Shown piece by piece: positions 35,535 through 44,256 of a stretch of 64,000 nucleotides of DNA. The notes beneath the pieces are model-generated. The model made no database searches and was not told the DNA's origin. It saw only the letters and a list, made by a program, of their open reading frames with translations. The DNA is from JAAOII01 sp965207705. Lineage in GTDB: Bacteria; Pseudomonadota; Gammaproteobacteria; CBDBNL01; JAAOII01. Position 1 is the first letter of the stretch. Every line of letters starts with the position of its first letter. The DNA is taken from assembly GCA_965207705.1 (NCBI GenBank), contig OZ242292.1, positions 1,426,001 to 1,490,000 on the forward strand, written 5' to 3'. A program made the translations under genes and the position numbers.

Positions 35535-36743
35535 CTAACTTTCTCCCTTTACTTCTATTGCAACTTGCTCGCCTTCATCAACAAATCCATAACCGCGTAT
35601 TATTATTTTAACTCCGTCAGGCAGACCTCCAACCCACATTTCGTTAGTTTCCGCTTTAACTATTTCAATGGGCATAAACTCAACTATGTTGTTTGATGCA
35701 ATAACTTTAACTCCGAGTTTACCCTCTGCATTAATATTGATGATGGAAGGGGGGATGTTAACCGCATTAATGGTTCCCGCAAAAAACTCAAGTTCGGCGG
35801 TTACTCCAGCGCGTAATGATTTATCTGCGTTGGGAATTTCTACTTGAACCTCAAAGGTACGAGAAAGATCGTCTGATACCTTTGCTACATAACTAACAGT
35901 TCCTTCAACTTCTTCTCCTGTTGCCAGATTAACTATGGCTTTGGAGCCGGGTTGAATGAAATTTATTTCTAATTCTGACAGGTCACCCATAATTAGCATA
36001 GGGTCATAATCAAATATATCAGCCAGCAATTTACCTGGTTGAACGAAATCTCCGTGTTCTACATAGATTTTTTCTACAATTCCAGCAAAAGGGGATTTAA
36101 CTTCAGTTGAATCAAATTGTTTCTTTGCCAATGCAGCGCCAGCTTTAGCTGCTTGATAATTAGCTAATGCTTGCGCGGCGCTTGTTTGCGAGGTTAGTTT
36201 CTGCTTTAACAACCTTTGTTGGCTCTGATATTCCAAGCGAGCTTGGTTTTCTTGTGACTCTGCTTGCCGCAAGCGCGCTAACACTTCATCTTGTTCCAGT
36301 TTTAGGATGCTGATGTCTGCTGCCACATCATCTCCTGCTTTAACGATTATGGTCTCAACTTGGGCGCTAAGTTCGGCTTTAATTGCCACCATTCGCTCTT
36401 CCTTGGATTTACCACTCAGACGGATTATCCGTTCGGTAGGAGAGTTGAAAAACTCCTTAACCAGCACTGTCTTAATGTTGCTATTAGTCCGCCCTGAAAC
36501 ATCCAGTTCCTGCGGCTTCTCTTTACCAATAATACCGCTTAGCATCCAGACCAGCAAAAATAGAGATATTCCCAGAACAATTTTATAGTTAGAATTTATA
36601 TCCTTAATCTTTTGCGGAACCAATTTTGCTAATATTTTCCATACCCCGCCAAATAAAGATTTAACCCCTTTCCCAGTAGCTGATATAATTTTGTTAATGG
36701 GACTAAATATTGCTTTAATTCCTATATTAATTTTAAATTTCAT
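35535..36743 (-). CDS. RND efflux periplasmic adaptor (membrane fusion protein)
   Basis: Bridges the RND pump to an outer-membrane channel. A cytoplasmic N-terminus of about 50 residues precedes a membrane anchor (IVLGISLFLLVWMLSGIIG, about 55-73). Then come the lipoyl/barrel-sandwich half motifs (AELSAQVETIIVKAGDDV and VKSPFAGIVEKIYVEHGDFV) flanking a coiled-coil hairpin rich in Glu, Ala and Gln. The pump starts 3 bases after its stop. A strong promoter sits 5 bases before the ATG. Confidence 0.9.
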   Translation of the reverse strand: MKFKINIGIKAIFSPINKIISATGKGVKSLFGGVWKILAKLVPQKIKDINSNYKIVLGISLFLLVWMLSGIIGKEKPQELDVSGRTNSNIKTVLVKEFFNSPTERIIRLSGKSKEERMVAIKAELSAQVETIIVKAGDDVAADISILKLEQDEVLARLRQAESQENQARLEYQSQQRLLKQKLTSQTSAAQALANYQAAKAGAALAKKQFDSTEVKSPFAGIVEKIYVEHGDFVQPGKLLADIFDYDPMLIMGDLSELEINFIQPGSKAIVNLATGEEVEGTVSYVAKVSDDLSRTFEVQVEIPNADKSLRAGVTAELEFFAGTINAVNIPPSIININAEGKLGVKVIASNNIVEFMPIEIVKAETNEMWVGGLPDGVKIIIRGYGFVDEGEQVAIEVKGES

Positions 36744-36748
36744 AATCC

Positions 36749-36777
36749 ATTATAGAGAATTTACAATAATAAGTCAA
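36749..36777 (-). promoter_or_regulatory. Strong sigma70-type promoter of the adaptor-RND operon
   Basis: On the minus strand TTGACT (36777-36772), a 17-base spacer, then TATAAT (36754-36749), with only 5 bases to the ATG at 36743. This is the best promoter match in the window and predicts a leaderless mRNA. Confidence 0.8.
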
Positions 36778-36826
36778 TATTGAGGTTGCTATTCAATAAT
36801 CTCAATAGACAATACTTGCAAATGTC

Positions 36827-37933
36827 TTATTCAACTAAGCTAAGCGATTCTGGTGAGTGGTTGGAATTGCTGGAACTGGGCTTACTCAAGAAAATATTTT
36901 GCATATCTACTAAATTACTATTCAACAGCGCAATACCCATATATTTATTATCATCCTCAAGGCAGTAATTTATTAACTTGCCACTTTCGTTTATCTTGTC
37001 GCCAACTATGGAATAAAGCGGCATATTAATCTTTGTCGCTACAGATTCCCCCTTATTTTCAAAGGAAACCTTATAACACCTGCGCGCTGATTTTCCTTTG
37101 TAATGGACTCGCGCCACCACCTCCTGTCCTAAATAACAACCTTTGGTAAAACTTACTCCGTCCAATTTGTCATAATTAATCATTTGTGGCGTCATTTGTC
37201 CTGATGTTGCAGAGGTTATAAAGGGGATGCCATGCTTAATTAAATAAGCATCCCAACTGGTAGCATTACTCCCATCTTTCCCATCCCGCTCATTTGGTGG
37301 ATTTGCTGGTCTTGATGAACTTGATGCTTTGTCAAACACATTAATAAAAACATTCCCATCCCCTTGTGATAAAACTTTCCTCGCCTCTTTGCTATCACTA
37401 TGGCTATGATTATGACTACGATGCGCTCCCCGACTTTCCCCCACAGTGTCATCTGTTGCGTCATCTGCTGTATCATCTGCTGTATCATCTGCTGTATCAT
37501 TTGCGGAGTCATTTGTTGCATCATTATCCTCTTGCAATATAAATAACTCAAAGTCGCTATCAAGAATATCTATCTTCGCTTGGCGATAGAGCATCATGTA
37601 CTTACTCCATAGAGTGAGCAAAGAATCAATTACATCTCTTGGCAATATTATCAGCACCCGTTCATTATTTTCTCCTTGAGAATCCCCCTGAGAATTATTG
37701 GCAGCTAAATTGCCTTCATCCGCAATTAAGAACATGCTCGCCACCACTCGCCCCTTAATGTCACAGGAGGCGCCAAGTAGTGGATTATCCTTAGTTAGTT
37801 GCATTAGGTCGCAAGTAAGATGCCCTTGCAGAAATCTTATGCCATCCTTGCCGCTTACGGCAATCAGCCGCCAATCCTCCGCACTTAGAATATATTTTTG
37901 AATATACTTTTGAATATATTTTTGACTTGCCAT
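36827..37933 (-). CDS. ygfZ: Folate-binding tRNA-modification/Fe-S protein YgfZ
   Basis: YgfZ/IBA57-type protein of the GcvT fold that supports certain Fe-S enzymes and tRNA thiomodification with folate. The diagnostic KGCYLGQEVVARVHYKGKSARR is intact with its conserved Cys. GKDGIRFLQGHLTCDL at the N-terminus also fits. In the middle (about residues 135-200) there is an unusual Asp/Thr/Ala/Asn-rich insert from a 12-bp tandem repeat (37448-37519), so the product is 368 residues against about 326 in E. coli. Confidence 0.92.
   Translation of the reverse strand: MASQKYIQKYIQKYILSAEDWRLIAVSGKDGIRFLQGHLTCDLMQLTKDNPLLGASCDIKGRVVASMFLIADEGNLAANNSQGDSQGENNERVLIILPRDVIDSLLTLWSKYMMLYRQAKIDILDSDFELFILQEDNDATNDSANDTADDTADDTADDATDDTVGESRGAHRSHNHSHSDSKEARKVLSQGDGNVFINVFDKASSSSRPANPPNERDGKDGSNATSWDAYLIKHGIPFITSATSGQMTPQMINYDKLDGVSFTKGCYLGQEVVARVHYKGKSARRCYKVSFENKGESVATKINMPLYSIVGDKINESGKLINYCLEDDNKYMGIALLNSNLVDMQNIFLSKPSSSNSNHSPESLSLVE
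37448..37519 (-). repeat. Six in-frame 12-bp repeats inside ygfZ
   Basis: Units such as ATCATCTGCTGT (plus strand) repeat six times from 37448 to 37519, the central two identical. On the coding strand they encode acidic four-residue units such as TADD. The unit length is a multiple of three, so copy-number change keeps the frame. Confidence 0.92.
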
Positions 37934-37982
37934 AACATTATCATTGTAAAGAAGAACAACAGTAAACCAGCAAAAAACCTGC

Positions 37983-37988
37983 TAAAAT
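37983..37988 (+). promoter_or_regulatory. Candidate -10 box 9 bases before the LplT-like gene
   Basis: TAAAAT with 9 bases to the ATG at 37998. A GAGG (37992-37995) lies in the gap but only 2 bases from the ATG, too close for a normal ribosome-binding site. Confidence 0.35.
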
Positions 37989-37997
37989 AACGAGGTT

Positions 37998-39395
37998 ATG
38001 TTATCACTTTTTTTGAAGCGTCGTTTCACACCATTGTTTATTACACAATTCGGCGGAGCAATGAACGACAATATTTACAAAAATGCTTTTGCGGTTTTAT
38101 TGGTATATAAGTTAGCTGCGGAGCATGGCTATGATGCCAAGATTTTGGTTACCATAACCCAAGCAATTTTTATTCTGCCTTATATTTTGTTTGCGGCAAT
38201 TGCTGGCTCTATGGGGGATATTTATGATAAGGCATTAATAATAAGATGGGTCAAAGCTCTTGAAATAGGTATAGTCCTGTTGGCGGTGCTGGCTTTTTAT
38301 GCGCAGGATATTACGTTGTTAATGGTTATAGTATTCTTGCTCTCAGTGCAATCAACCTTTTTTGGTCCCGTCAAGTATTCCATAATCCCCCATCATATTC
38401 CGCAACATCTGGTAAATGCCAATGCACTTATAACCGCTGGGACTTTCTTGGCTATCATCGGCGGAACCATCATAGGTGGCTACTTTGCCGCCACTCCCAA
38501 TGGCATATTAATAATTGACATAATCTTAGTGGTGGTTGCTATTGGCGGTTTCTTATCTGCCAGATTCATTCCAGCAGCGCCGCCGGTTAATCTGACAAGT
38601 CCAAACGCACAAGCCGTCTCTGGGGGTAAAAAAGGCAATAAAGGCAAAAAAAGCAATAAAGGCGAAGAACCCCTGCGGCTTTCACTGAATCCAATTACCA
38701 CAAGTATAGAATTAATTTCCTGCATTATGGGTAAACGGCGCGAACTCATCCCCTTATTGCTGGGTGTATCCTGGTTTTGGTTTTTGGGTTCAACATTGCT
38801 CACTCAGATACCAGTATTAACTGGTACCTACTTACGAGTTGAGGGTATATCAGTAAGCATGTTTATGGTGATGTTTGCTTGCGGAATTGGCTTAGGGGCG
38901 ATATTGTGTTCCTTTCTGATGAAAGGAAAGGCAACCAGCAGATATGCCACAATGAGCTCTTTGTTAATGGGTATTATGCTGTTAGAGACAGTTTTTGCGG
39001 CGCGTGCGGCTGCCGCTTCATCTGTTGCATTATTGTCTTCTGGTGAAGAATATATTGCTTTGGGAGATTTCATAAGTGATTGGCGGGCTGTTCGTCTGTG
39101 TATTGACTTTACTCTGGTAAGTATTCTTGGCGGCTTTTATGTTTTGCCTATCTTTGCTTTATTGCAAGAGAAAGCGCAACCGCAGGAAAGAGCGCGAGTT
39201 ATTGCAACTAACAACATAATGAACGCAACTTTTATGGTATCGGCGGCTTTATTAACTATATTGTTGTATTTGCTTGGCGGAGATTTATATCTATTATTTG
39301 AATGTTTGGCAGGAATATGCTTTGTGGTGTCAATATTATGGTGGGTTAGGGGCTTTAAAACTAAGAAAACCAAGCAGGCACTAATTACAAAATAG
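37998..39395 (+). CDS. MFS transporter, LplT-like (lysophospholipid flippase type)
   Basis: Twelve-helix major facilitator protein. FITQFGGAMNDNIYKNAFAVLLVYKL at the N-terminus and VQSTFFGPVKYSIIPHHIP are the hallmarks of the LplT group, which flips lysophospholipids inward for reacylation by Aas. In many bacteria this domain is fused to, or beside, an acyltransferase and acyl-ACP synthetase; here neither is adjacent. A Gly/Lys/Asn insert from an 18-bp in-frame repeat (38625-38660) lies in the central cytoplasmic loop. Confidence 0.85.
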   Translation: MLSLFLKRRFTPLFITQFGGAMNDNIYKNAFAVLLVYKLAAEHGYDAKILVTITQAIFILPYILFAAIAGSMGDIYDKALIIRWVKALEIGIVLLAVLAFYAQDITLLMVIVFLLSVQSTFFGPVKYSIIPHHIPQHLVNANALITAGTFLAIIGGTIIGGYFAATPNGILIIDIILVVVAIGGFLSARFIPAAPPVNLTSPNAQAVSGGKKGNKGKKSNKGEEPLRLSLNPITTSIELISCIMGKRRELIPLLLGVSWFWFLGSTLLTQIPVLTGTYLRVEGISVSMFMVMFACGIGLGAILCSFLMKGKATSRYATMSSLLMGIMLLETVFAARAAAASSVALLSSGEEYIALGDFISDWRAVRLCIDFTLVSILGGFYVLPIFALLQEKAQPQERARVIATNNIMNATFMVSAALLTILLYLLGGDLYLLFECLAGICFVVSILWWVRGFKTKKTKQALITK

Positions 39396-39410
39396 GACGG
39401 ACGTTATTCC

Positions 39411-39455
39411 TTTAATTAGAATAGCTTTGATTAAAATAGATTTAATTAGAATACC
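39411..39455 (+). repeat. Three tandem 15-bp repeats in the lplT-atpD spacer
   Basis: TTTAATTAGAATAGC (39411-39425), TTTGATTAAAATAGA (39426-39440) and TTTAATTAGAATACC (39441-39455). They lie just after the LplT-like stop and before the atpD promoter region. Confidence 0.85.
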
Positions 39456-39501
39456 TGGGGCGGGAAAACAGGTGGTTTTTTTGTAATTGACGCTATAGAT
39501 G

Positions 39502-39531
39502 TTGTTTTTATTCTTATAATGCTCTTATAAT
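39502..39531 (+). promoter_or_regulatory. Candidate promoter of atpD
   Basis: TTGTTT (39502-39507), 18-base spacer, TATAAT (39526-39531). The predicted leader is about 60 bases. A second TATAAT at 39515-39520 lacks a spaced -35. A dedicated promoter would be needed because atpD is separated here from the rest of the ATP synthase genes. Confidence 0.55.
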
Positions 39532-39597
39532 ATAGTCAATTGCTGAAAAGTGATTAGCTAACAATTTTTTAATAAGTTTTATATTTGAATATTTAAT

Positions 39598-40977
39598 ATG
39601 ACAACAGGACAGATTACACAAATTATAGGAGCGGTTATAGATGTAGAGTTCGCTGATAGCGCGGTGCCTAAAGTTTACGATGCGCTAAAAGTAACGGAAA
39701 AAGATATAACTCTTGAAGTGCAACAGCAGCTGGGCGACAGAACTGTGCGCACTATTGCTATGGGTTCAACGGAGGGCTTGCGCCGCGGATTAGAAGTTGA
39801 GAATACTGAAGCTCCGATTAATGTTCCAGTGGGTGAGGAGACATTGGGGAGGATAATGAACGTCTTGGGAGAGCCGATAGATGAGGCAGGTCCCATAAAT
39901 GAAAAACTACGTATGCCCATTCATCGCAAACCCCCATCTTATGAAGAGCAAAAACCTGCCACTGAGCTGCTGGAAACAGGTATAAAGGTTATTGATTTAG
40001 TTGCCCCTTTCGCTAAAGGCGGCAAGGTAGGTTTATTTGGCGGAGCGGGTGTAGGCAAAACCGTTAATATGTTAGAACTTATCCGCAACATTGCAATTGA
40101 GCATAGCGGTTATTCGGTTTTTGCTGGAGTGGGCGAAAGAACCCGCGAAGGTAATGATTTCTACCATGAAATGAAAGAATCCAATGTGTTGGACAAGGTT
40201 TCACTGGTTTATGGTCAAATGAACGAACCACCTGGCAATCGCCTGCGTGTTGCTCTTACTGGGCTGGCAATTGCCGAAAAATTTCGCGATGATAGCCGTG
40301 ATGTTCTTTTGTTTGTTGATAACATATATAGATATACTCTGGCAGGAACCGAGGTCTCCGCTCTATTGGGAAGGATGCCTTCTGCTGTGGGCTATCAGCC
40401 AACTCTGGCGGAAGAGATGGGGCAATTACAAGAAAGGATTACTTCCACCAAGACGGGGTCTATTACTTCGGTGCAAGCAATATATGTCCCAGCCGATGAT
40501 TTAACCGACCCATCACCTGCTACCACCTTTGCCCACTTGGATGCAACTGTAGTGCTGTCTCGCCAGATAGCCGAATTAGGAATTTATCCTGCAGTATCTC
40601 CCCTTGATTCCACTAGCCGCCAGCTGGACCCACAGATAATTGGCGATGAGCACTATGAGACAGCGCGTGGAGTTCAAAATGTTCTGCAAAGATATAAAGA
40701 ACTTAAGGATATCATAGCTATTTTGGGTATGGACGAATTATCCGAAGAAGATAAATTAACTGTATCCCGCGCTCGTAAAGTAGAAAGATTTTTATCTCAG
40801 CCCTTCTTTGTGGCAGAAATATTCACTAACTCTCCAGGCAAATATGTCCCTCTTAAAGAGACCATAAAAGGATTTAAGGGCATTCTTAACGGAGAATATG
40901 ATGACCTTCCTGAACAAGCGTTTTATATGATTGGCGCAATTGAAGAAGCAGCTGAAGCAGCGAAGAAAATCAAATAA
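39598..40977 (+). CDS. atpD: F1 ATP synthase beta subunit
   Basis: Catalytic subunit of the F1F0 ATP synthase. The Walker A loop GGAGVGKT (148-155), AGVGERTREGNDFY with the catalytic Glu, DVLLFVDNIYRYTLAG and DPSPATTFAHLDATVVLSR are all intact. The 459-residue product resembles gamma- and betaproteobacterial AtpD along its whole length. It is odd in position: atpA and atpG are not upstream and atpC is not downstream; trpA follows 22 bases later. It looks fully functional, not a remnant. Confidence 0.98.
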   Translation: MTTGQITQIIGAVIDVEFADSAVPKVYDALKVTEKDITLEVQQQLGDRTVRTIAMGSTEGLRRGLEVENTEAPINVPVGEETLGRIMNVLGEPIDEAGPINEKLRMPIHRKPPSYEEQKPATELLETGIKVIDLVAPFAKGGKVGLFGGAGVGKTVNMLELIRNIAIEHSGYSVFAGVGERTREGNDFYHEMKESNVLDKVSLVYGQMNEPPGNRLRVALTGLAIAEKFRDDSRDVLLFVDNIYRYTLAGTEVSALLGRMPSAVGYQPTLAEEMGQLQERITSTKTGSITSVQAIYVPADDLTDPSPATTFAHLDATVVLSRQIAELGIYPAVSPLDSTSRQLDPQIIGDEHYETARGVQNVLQRYKELKDIIAILGMDELSEEDKLTVSRARKVERFLSQPFFVAEIFTNSPGKYVPLKETIKGFKGILNGEYDDLPEQAFYMIGAIEEAAEAAKKIK

Positions 40978-40999
40978 CTAAGAAAACAACTCAATAGCT

Positions 41000-41899
41000 A
41001 TGTCGCGGATTGACAAAACTTTCGCCCGTTTAACGGCAGGCGATAGTGTCTCTGCGAGCAAAGGCGCGACTGAGAGTCAATCCCAACCCGCATCTAACGT
41101 TAGCCATAGCACGCCTAATAATGCACTTAGAAGCGCGCTTGTATGTTTTGTAACTGCTGGCTACCCAGACATTGAAACAAGCCGTAATATCATCAATAAC
41201 CTGCCTAAAAACGGAGCAGATATAGTTGAGATAGGGATTCCATTTAGTGATGCTGCCGCAGATGGCGAGGAAATCAGAGAAGCATCTCGTTGCGCTTTAA
41301 ACAATGGTGTAAATCTTTCCACCATTTTAGATATGGCGCAAGATTTTCGCGCCAATAATCCTGATACTCCTTTAATTCTTATGGGATATTACAATCCTAT
41401 TTTTCACTATGGGGTTGAACGATTTGTGAAAGCCGCAAGGCGAACCAAAATTGATGGCTTAATCATTGTGGATTTACCGCCCGAAGAAGAAGATGAGTTA
41501 GTATCTCATTTTAATACTGATGAAGATGACCCATGCTTGATACATCTAATTACCCCAACCACCGATGCCGCAAGATTAACTACTATAACCGCCAAAGCGC
41601 GCGGATTTTTGTATTATGTTTCCATTACTGGGGTAACTGGCAGCAGTTCGCCTCAATTACAAAAGGTGCAACAGCATATCACTTCACTAAACCCTACGCT
41701 GCCAGTGGCAGTGGGCTTTGGAATTAAGAGTCCTGAACAGGCGAGTAAATTTGGCGAGATAGGGCAAGCAGTTGTGATAGGGTCTGCTTTAATTAAAACG
41801 TTGCGCGAATCTAAAGAAGCGGGAGAGGACTCTGTGAAGATGCAAAATAAGCTTATGCAGCAAGTGGGAGAATATGCTACGGCTCTTAAACAAGGATAG
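41000..41899 (+). CDS. trpA: Tryptophan synthase alpha chain
   Basis: Cleaves indole-3-glycerol phosphate to indole and glyceraldehyde 3-phosphate. Catalytic Glu and Asp lie in VEIGIPFSDAAADG, where most TrpA proteins have SDPxADG. The phosphate loop (YYVSITGVTGS) and GFGIKSPEQ are present. Between the N-terminal FARL and ALVCFVTAGYPD there is an extra stretch of about 30 Ser/Ala/Thr/Asn residues. The usual partner trpB is not adjacent: atpD is upstream and parC starts 2 bases after the stop. Confidence 0.94.
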   Translation: MSRIDKTFARLTAGDSVSASKGATESQSQPASNVSHSTPNNALRSALVCFVTAGYPDIETSRNIINNLPKNGADIVEIGIPFSDAAADGEEIREASRCALNNGVNLSTILDMAQDFRANNPDTPLILMGYYNPIFHYGVERFVKAARRTKIDGLIIVDLPPEEEDELVSHFNTDEDDPCLIHLITPTTDAARLTTITAKARGFLYYVSITGVTGSSSPQLQKVQQHITSLNPTLPVAVGFGIKSPEQASKFGEIGQAVVIGSALIKTLRESKEAGEDSVKMQNKLMQQVGEYATALKQG

Positions 41900-41901
41900 A
41901 T

Positions 41902-44256
41902 ATGGCTAAAAGCAAACAAACCAGCGCACCGCTAGTTGTTCGCCCTATAGAACATGAGCCACTGGCGCAATATGTGGAGCGCGCATATCTCAACTATTCA
42001 ATGTATGTCATTCTGGATCGCGCCTTGCCGCAATTGGCGGATGGTCTCAAACCAGTGCAGAGAAGAATTATTTATGCGATGTCTGAGTTGGGGCTCAGAA
42101 GTGGCGCCAAGTATAAAAAGTCAGCGCGCACCATAGGCGATGTAATAGGAAAATTTCATCCACACGGCGATGTTGCTTGTTATGAAGCAATGGTGCTGAT
42201 GGCGCAACCATTTGCCACTCGTTATTGTTTAGTGGACGGGCAGGGTAATTGGGGGTCAATGGATGATGCTAAATCATTTGCCGCAATGCGTTATACCGAA
42301 GCACGCCTCACCCCTTATGCGCAACTGCTATTATCTGAGCTTAATCGCGCTACTATGGAGTGGCAGCCCAACTTTGATGGCACGCTTGAAGAACCAGTGA
42401 TTTTACCGGCGCGTGTCCCGAATATCCTGTTAAATGGCGCATCCGGTATAGCGGTGGGCATGACCACAGAAATACCTTCTCACAATCTTAGTGAAGTTAT
42501 GAATGCCTGCTTGTTGCTATTAGACAAGCCAGACCTAAGCGAGTATATTGCCAAGAAAAAGAAGATGACAGAATCGGAGCTGAAAAGGGCGCGCCATAGA
42601 GCAATTAAGCAGATTATTAAGAAAATACCTTCTCCTGACTTTGCCAGCGGAGGCAGCATTATAAGTTCGCAGGATGAACTCATCGCCGCATACACCTCAG
42701 GCAATGGAAATATCAAGGTGCGCTGTAAATATGACATTAACGGCACTGATGCCGTAATTACGCAGCTCCCTCCACAAACCTCAACCATAAAGATTATTGA
42801 GCAGCTGCAGCAACAGATACAAAATAAAAAATTGCCGATGGTTGCTGAGATTAGAGATGAGTCGGACAGTGAAACCCCTGTGCGCTTAGTGCTGGCAACT
42901 CGCAAGGGCACTGATAGGCAGCGTCTTATGGCGCATCTGTTTGCCACTACAGATTTAGAAAAGGGCGTCAGAATTAATTTAAACGTCATAGGAACAGATG
43001 GAAAACCAGCAATATGGGCATTAAACGAACTGCTTTATAGCTGGCTTGAATTTCGTCGTTCTTGTGTTATACAACGACTTGAAAACCAACTATCTCAAGT
43101 AAATGAGCGGCTGCATATATTAGCTGGTCTTTTGATTGCCTATTTAGATTTAGATAAGGTTATTGCAATTATTCGTAATGAAGATGAGCCAAAACCAGTG
43201 CTTATCAAAAAATTCTCACTAAGCGATAAACAAGCAGAAGCGATACTGGAGACGAAACTGCGTCATCTCGCCAAACTGGAAGAAGAGAAAATTAAAGGAG
43301 AAGAAGAAGAACTCACGGATAAGAAATACTATTTGGAAAGCACTCTAAAATCTAAGCAAAAGATAACTGATTTTATCAAAAAAGAGTTTAACGAAATTAA
43401 ACAAGAATATGGGGATGATAGACGCAGTGAAATTCACTCAGAAGACAAGGAGATTCCCGCCGCCGAAACCTTTAAGCATGAGCATATAGTAAGTCGCGAA
43501 GCAGCTACTTTGGTAGTTTCGCAAAAGGGTTGGGTGCGGCTTGCCAAAGGACATGATATAAGCCCGCGTGAATTTACCTACCGCGAAGGGGATGGGTTCC
43601 TTTGTAGCTCGGAAGGGGATAATAATTTATTTGCAATTTTTATGGATAGCCATGGGCGCGCCTATAGTTTGTCAGCGTATGACCTTCCCTCAGCGCGCGG
43701 CTTGGGCGAGCCACTAACTAGCCGTCTGGATATAGCCGATGGCGCTCAGATACAAGCGGGGGTTCTGATTACTCCTAAAGAAGAACTATTGTTAATTGCG
43801 GGCGATGGTAATGGGTTTATAGTTAATGAAGAAGATTTACTCGCAGTTAATAGAAAGCGTGGTAAGCAGATTATGAACATAAAAAGCGGCGCTGGAATGA
43901 TTCAGCCAGTTAAGGTGATTGAAGGGATGCAAAAAGTTGCTTGTTTAACAGAGAATAACCGCTTATTAATTTTACCGGCAGAGGATATTCCGCGCATGGG
44001 ACGAGGAAAGGGTGTCAGGTTAATTAATCCAGCTTATCCCAAGGATAGAGTTAAGCAGGCGGTGATAATCAAAAAAGGGGATGCGTTGGCAATTAATGAT
44101 GCAGGCAAACAAGTGGCTTTATTGATGTCTGCTGACATGGGTAAGTATCGTGCCAAAAGGGGAGCGAAGGGTAAGCTACTTGGCAAGGGCTTTAGCGAGC
44201 GGGTAGAGATAACACCTGTTTCTTCAGTTTCTGAAACCAATAAAGAAGCTAAATGA
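41902..44256 (+). CDS. parC: DNA topoisomerase IV subunit A
   Basis: Breakage-reunion subunit of topoisomerase IV, which decatenates daughter chromosomes. Catalytic Tyr131 lies in AAMRYTEARL. GKFHPHGDVACYEAM is the quinolone-determining region, and LVDGQGNWGSMDDAKS is typical. ParC rather than GyrA is indicated by the ACYEAMVLMAQPF and LNGASGIAVGMTTEIPSHNL segments and the absence of the GyrA-box-rich C-terminus. Position 91 (Ser80 of E. coli) is Val. The 784-residue length is slightly above normal. It begins 2 bases after trpA and its end overlaps the downstream minus-strand gene by 33 bases. parE is not nearby. Confidence 0.93.
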   Translation: MAKSKQTSAPLVVRPIEHEPLAQYVERAYLNYSMYVILDRALPQLADGLKPVQRRIIYAMSELGLRSGAKYKKSARTIGDVIGKFHPHGDVACYEAMVLMAQPFATRYCLVDGQGNWGSMDDAKSFAAMRYTEARLTPYAQLLLSELNRATMEWQPNFDGTLEEPVILPARVPNILLNGASGIAVGMTTEIPSHNLSEVMNACLLLLDKPDLSEYIAKKKKMTESELKRARHRAIKQIIKKIPSPDFASGGSIISSQDELIAAYTSGNGNIKVRCKYDINGTDAVITQLPPQTSTIKIIEQLQQQIQNKKLPMVAEIRDESDSETPVRLVLATRKGTDRQRLMAHLFATTDLEKGVRINLNVIGTDGKPAIWALNELLYSWLEFRRSCVIQRLENQLSQVNERLHILAGLLIAYLDLDKVIAIIRNEDEPKPVLIKKFSLSDKQAEAILETKLRHLAKLEEEKIKGEEEELTDKKYYLESTLKSKQKITDFIKKEFNEIKQEYGDDRRSEIHSEDKEIPAAETFKHEHIVSREAATLVVSQKGWVRLAKGHDISPREFTYREGDGFLCSSEGDNNLFAIFMDSHGRAYSLSAYDLPSARGLGEPLTSRLDIADGAQIQAGVLITPKEELLLIAGDGNGFIVNEEDLLAVNRKRGKQIMNIKSGAGMIQPVKVIEGMQKVACLTENNRLLILPAEDIPRMGRGKGVRLINPAYPKDRVKQAVIIKKGDALAINDAGKQVALLMSADMGKYRAKRGAKGKLLGKGFSERVEITPVSSVSETNKEAK

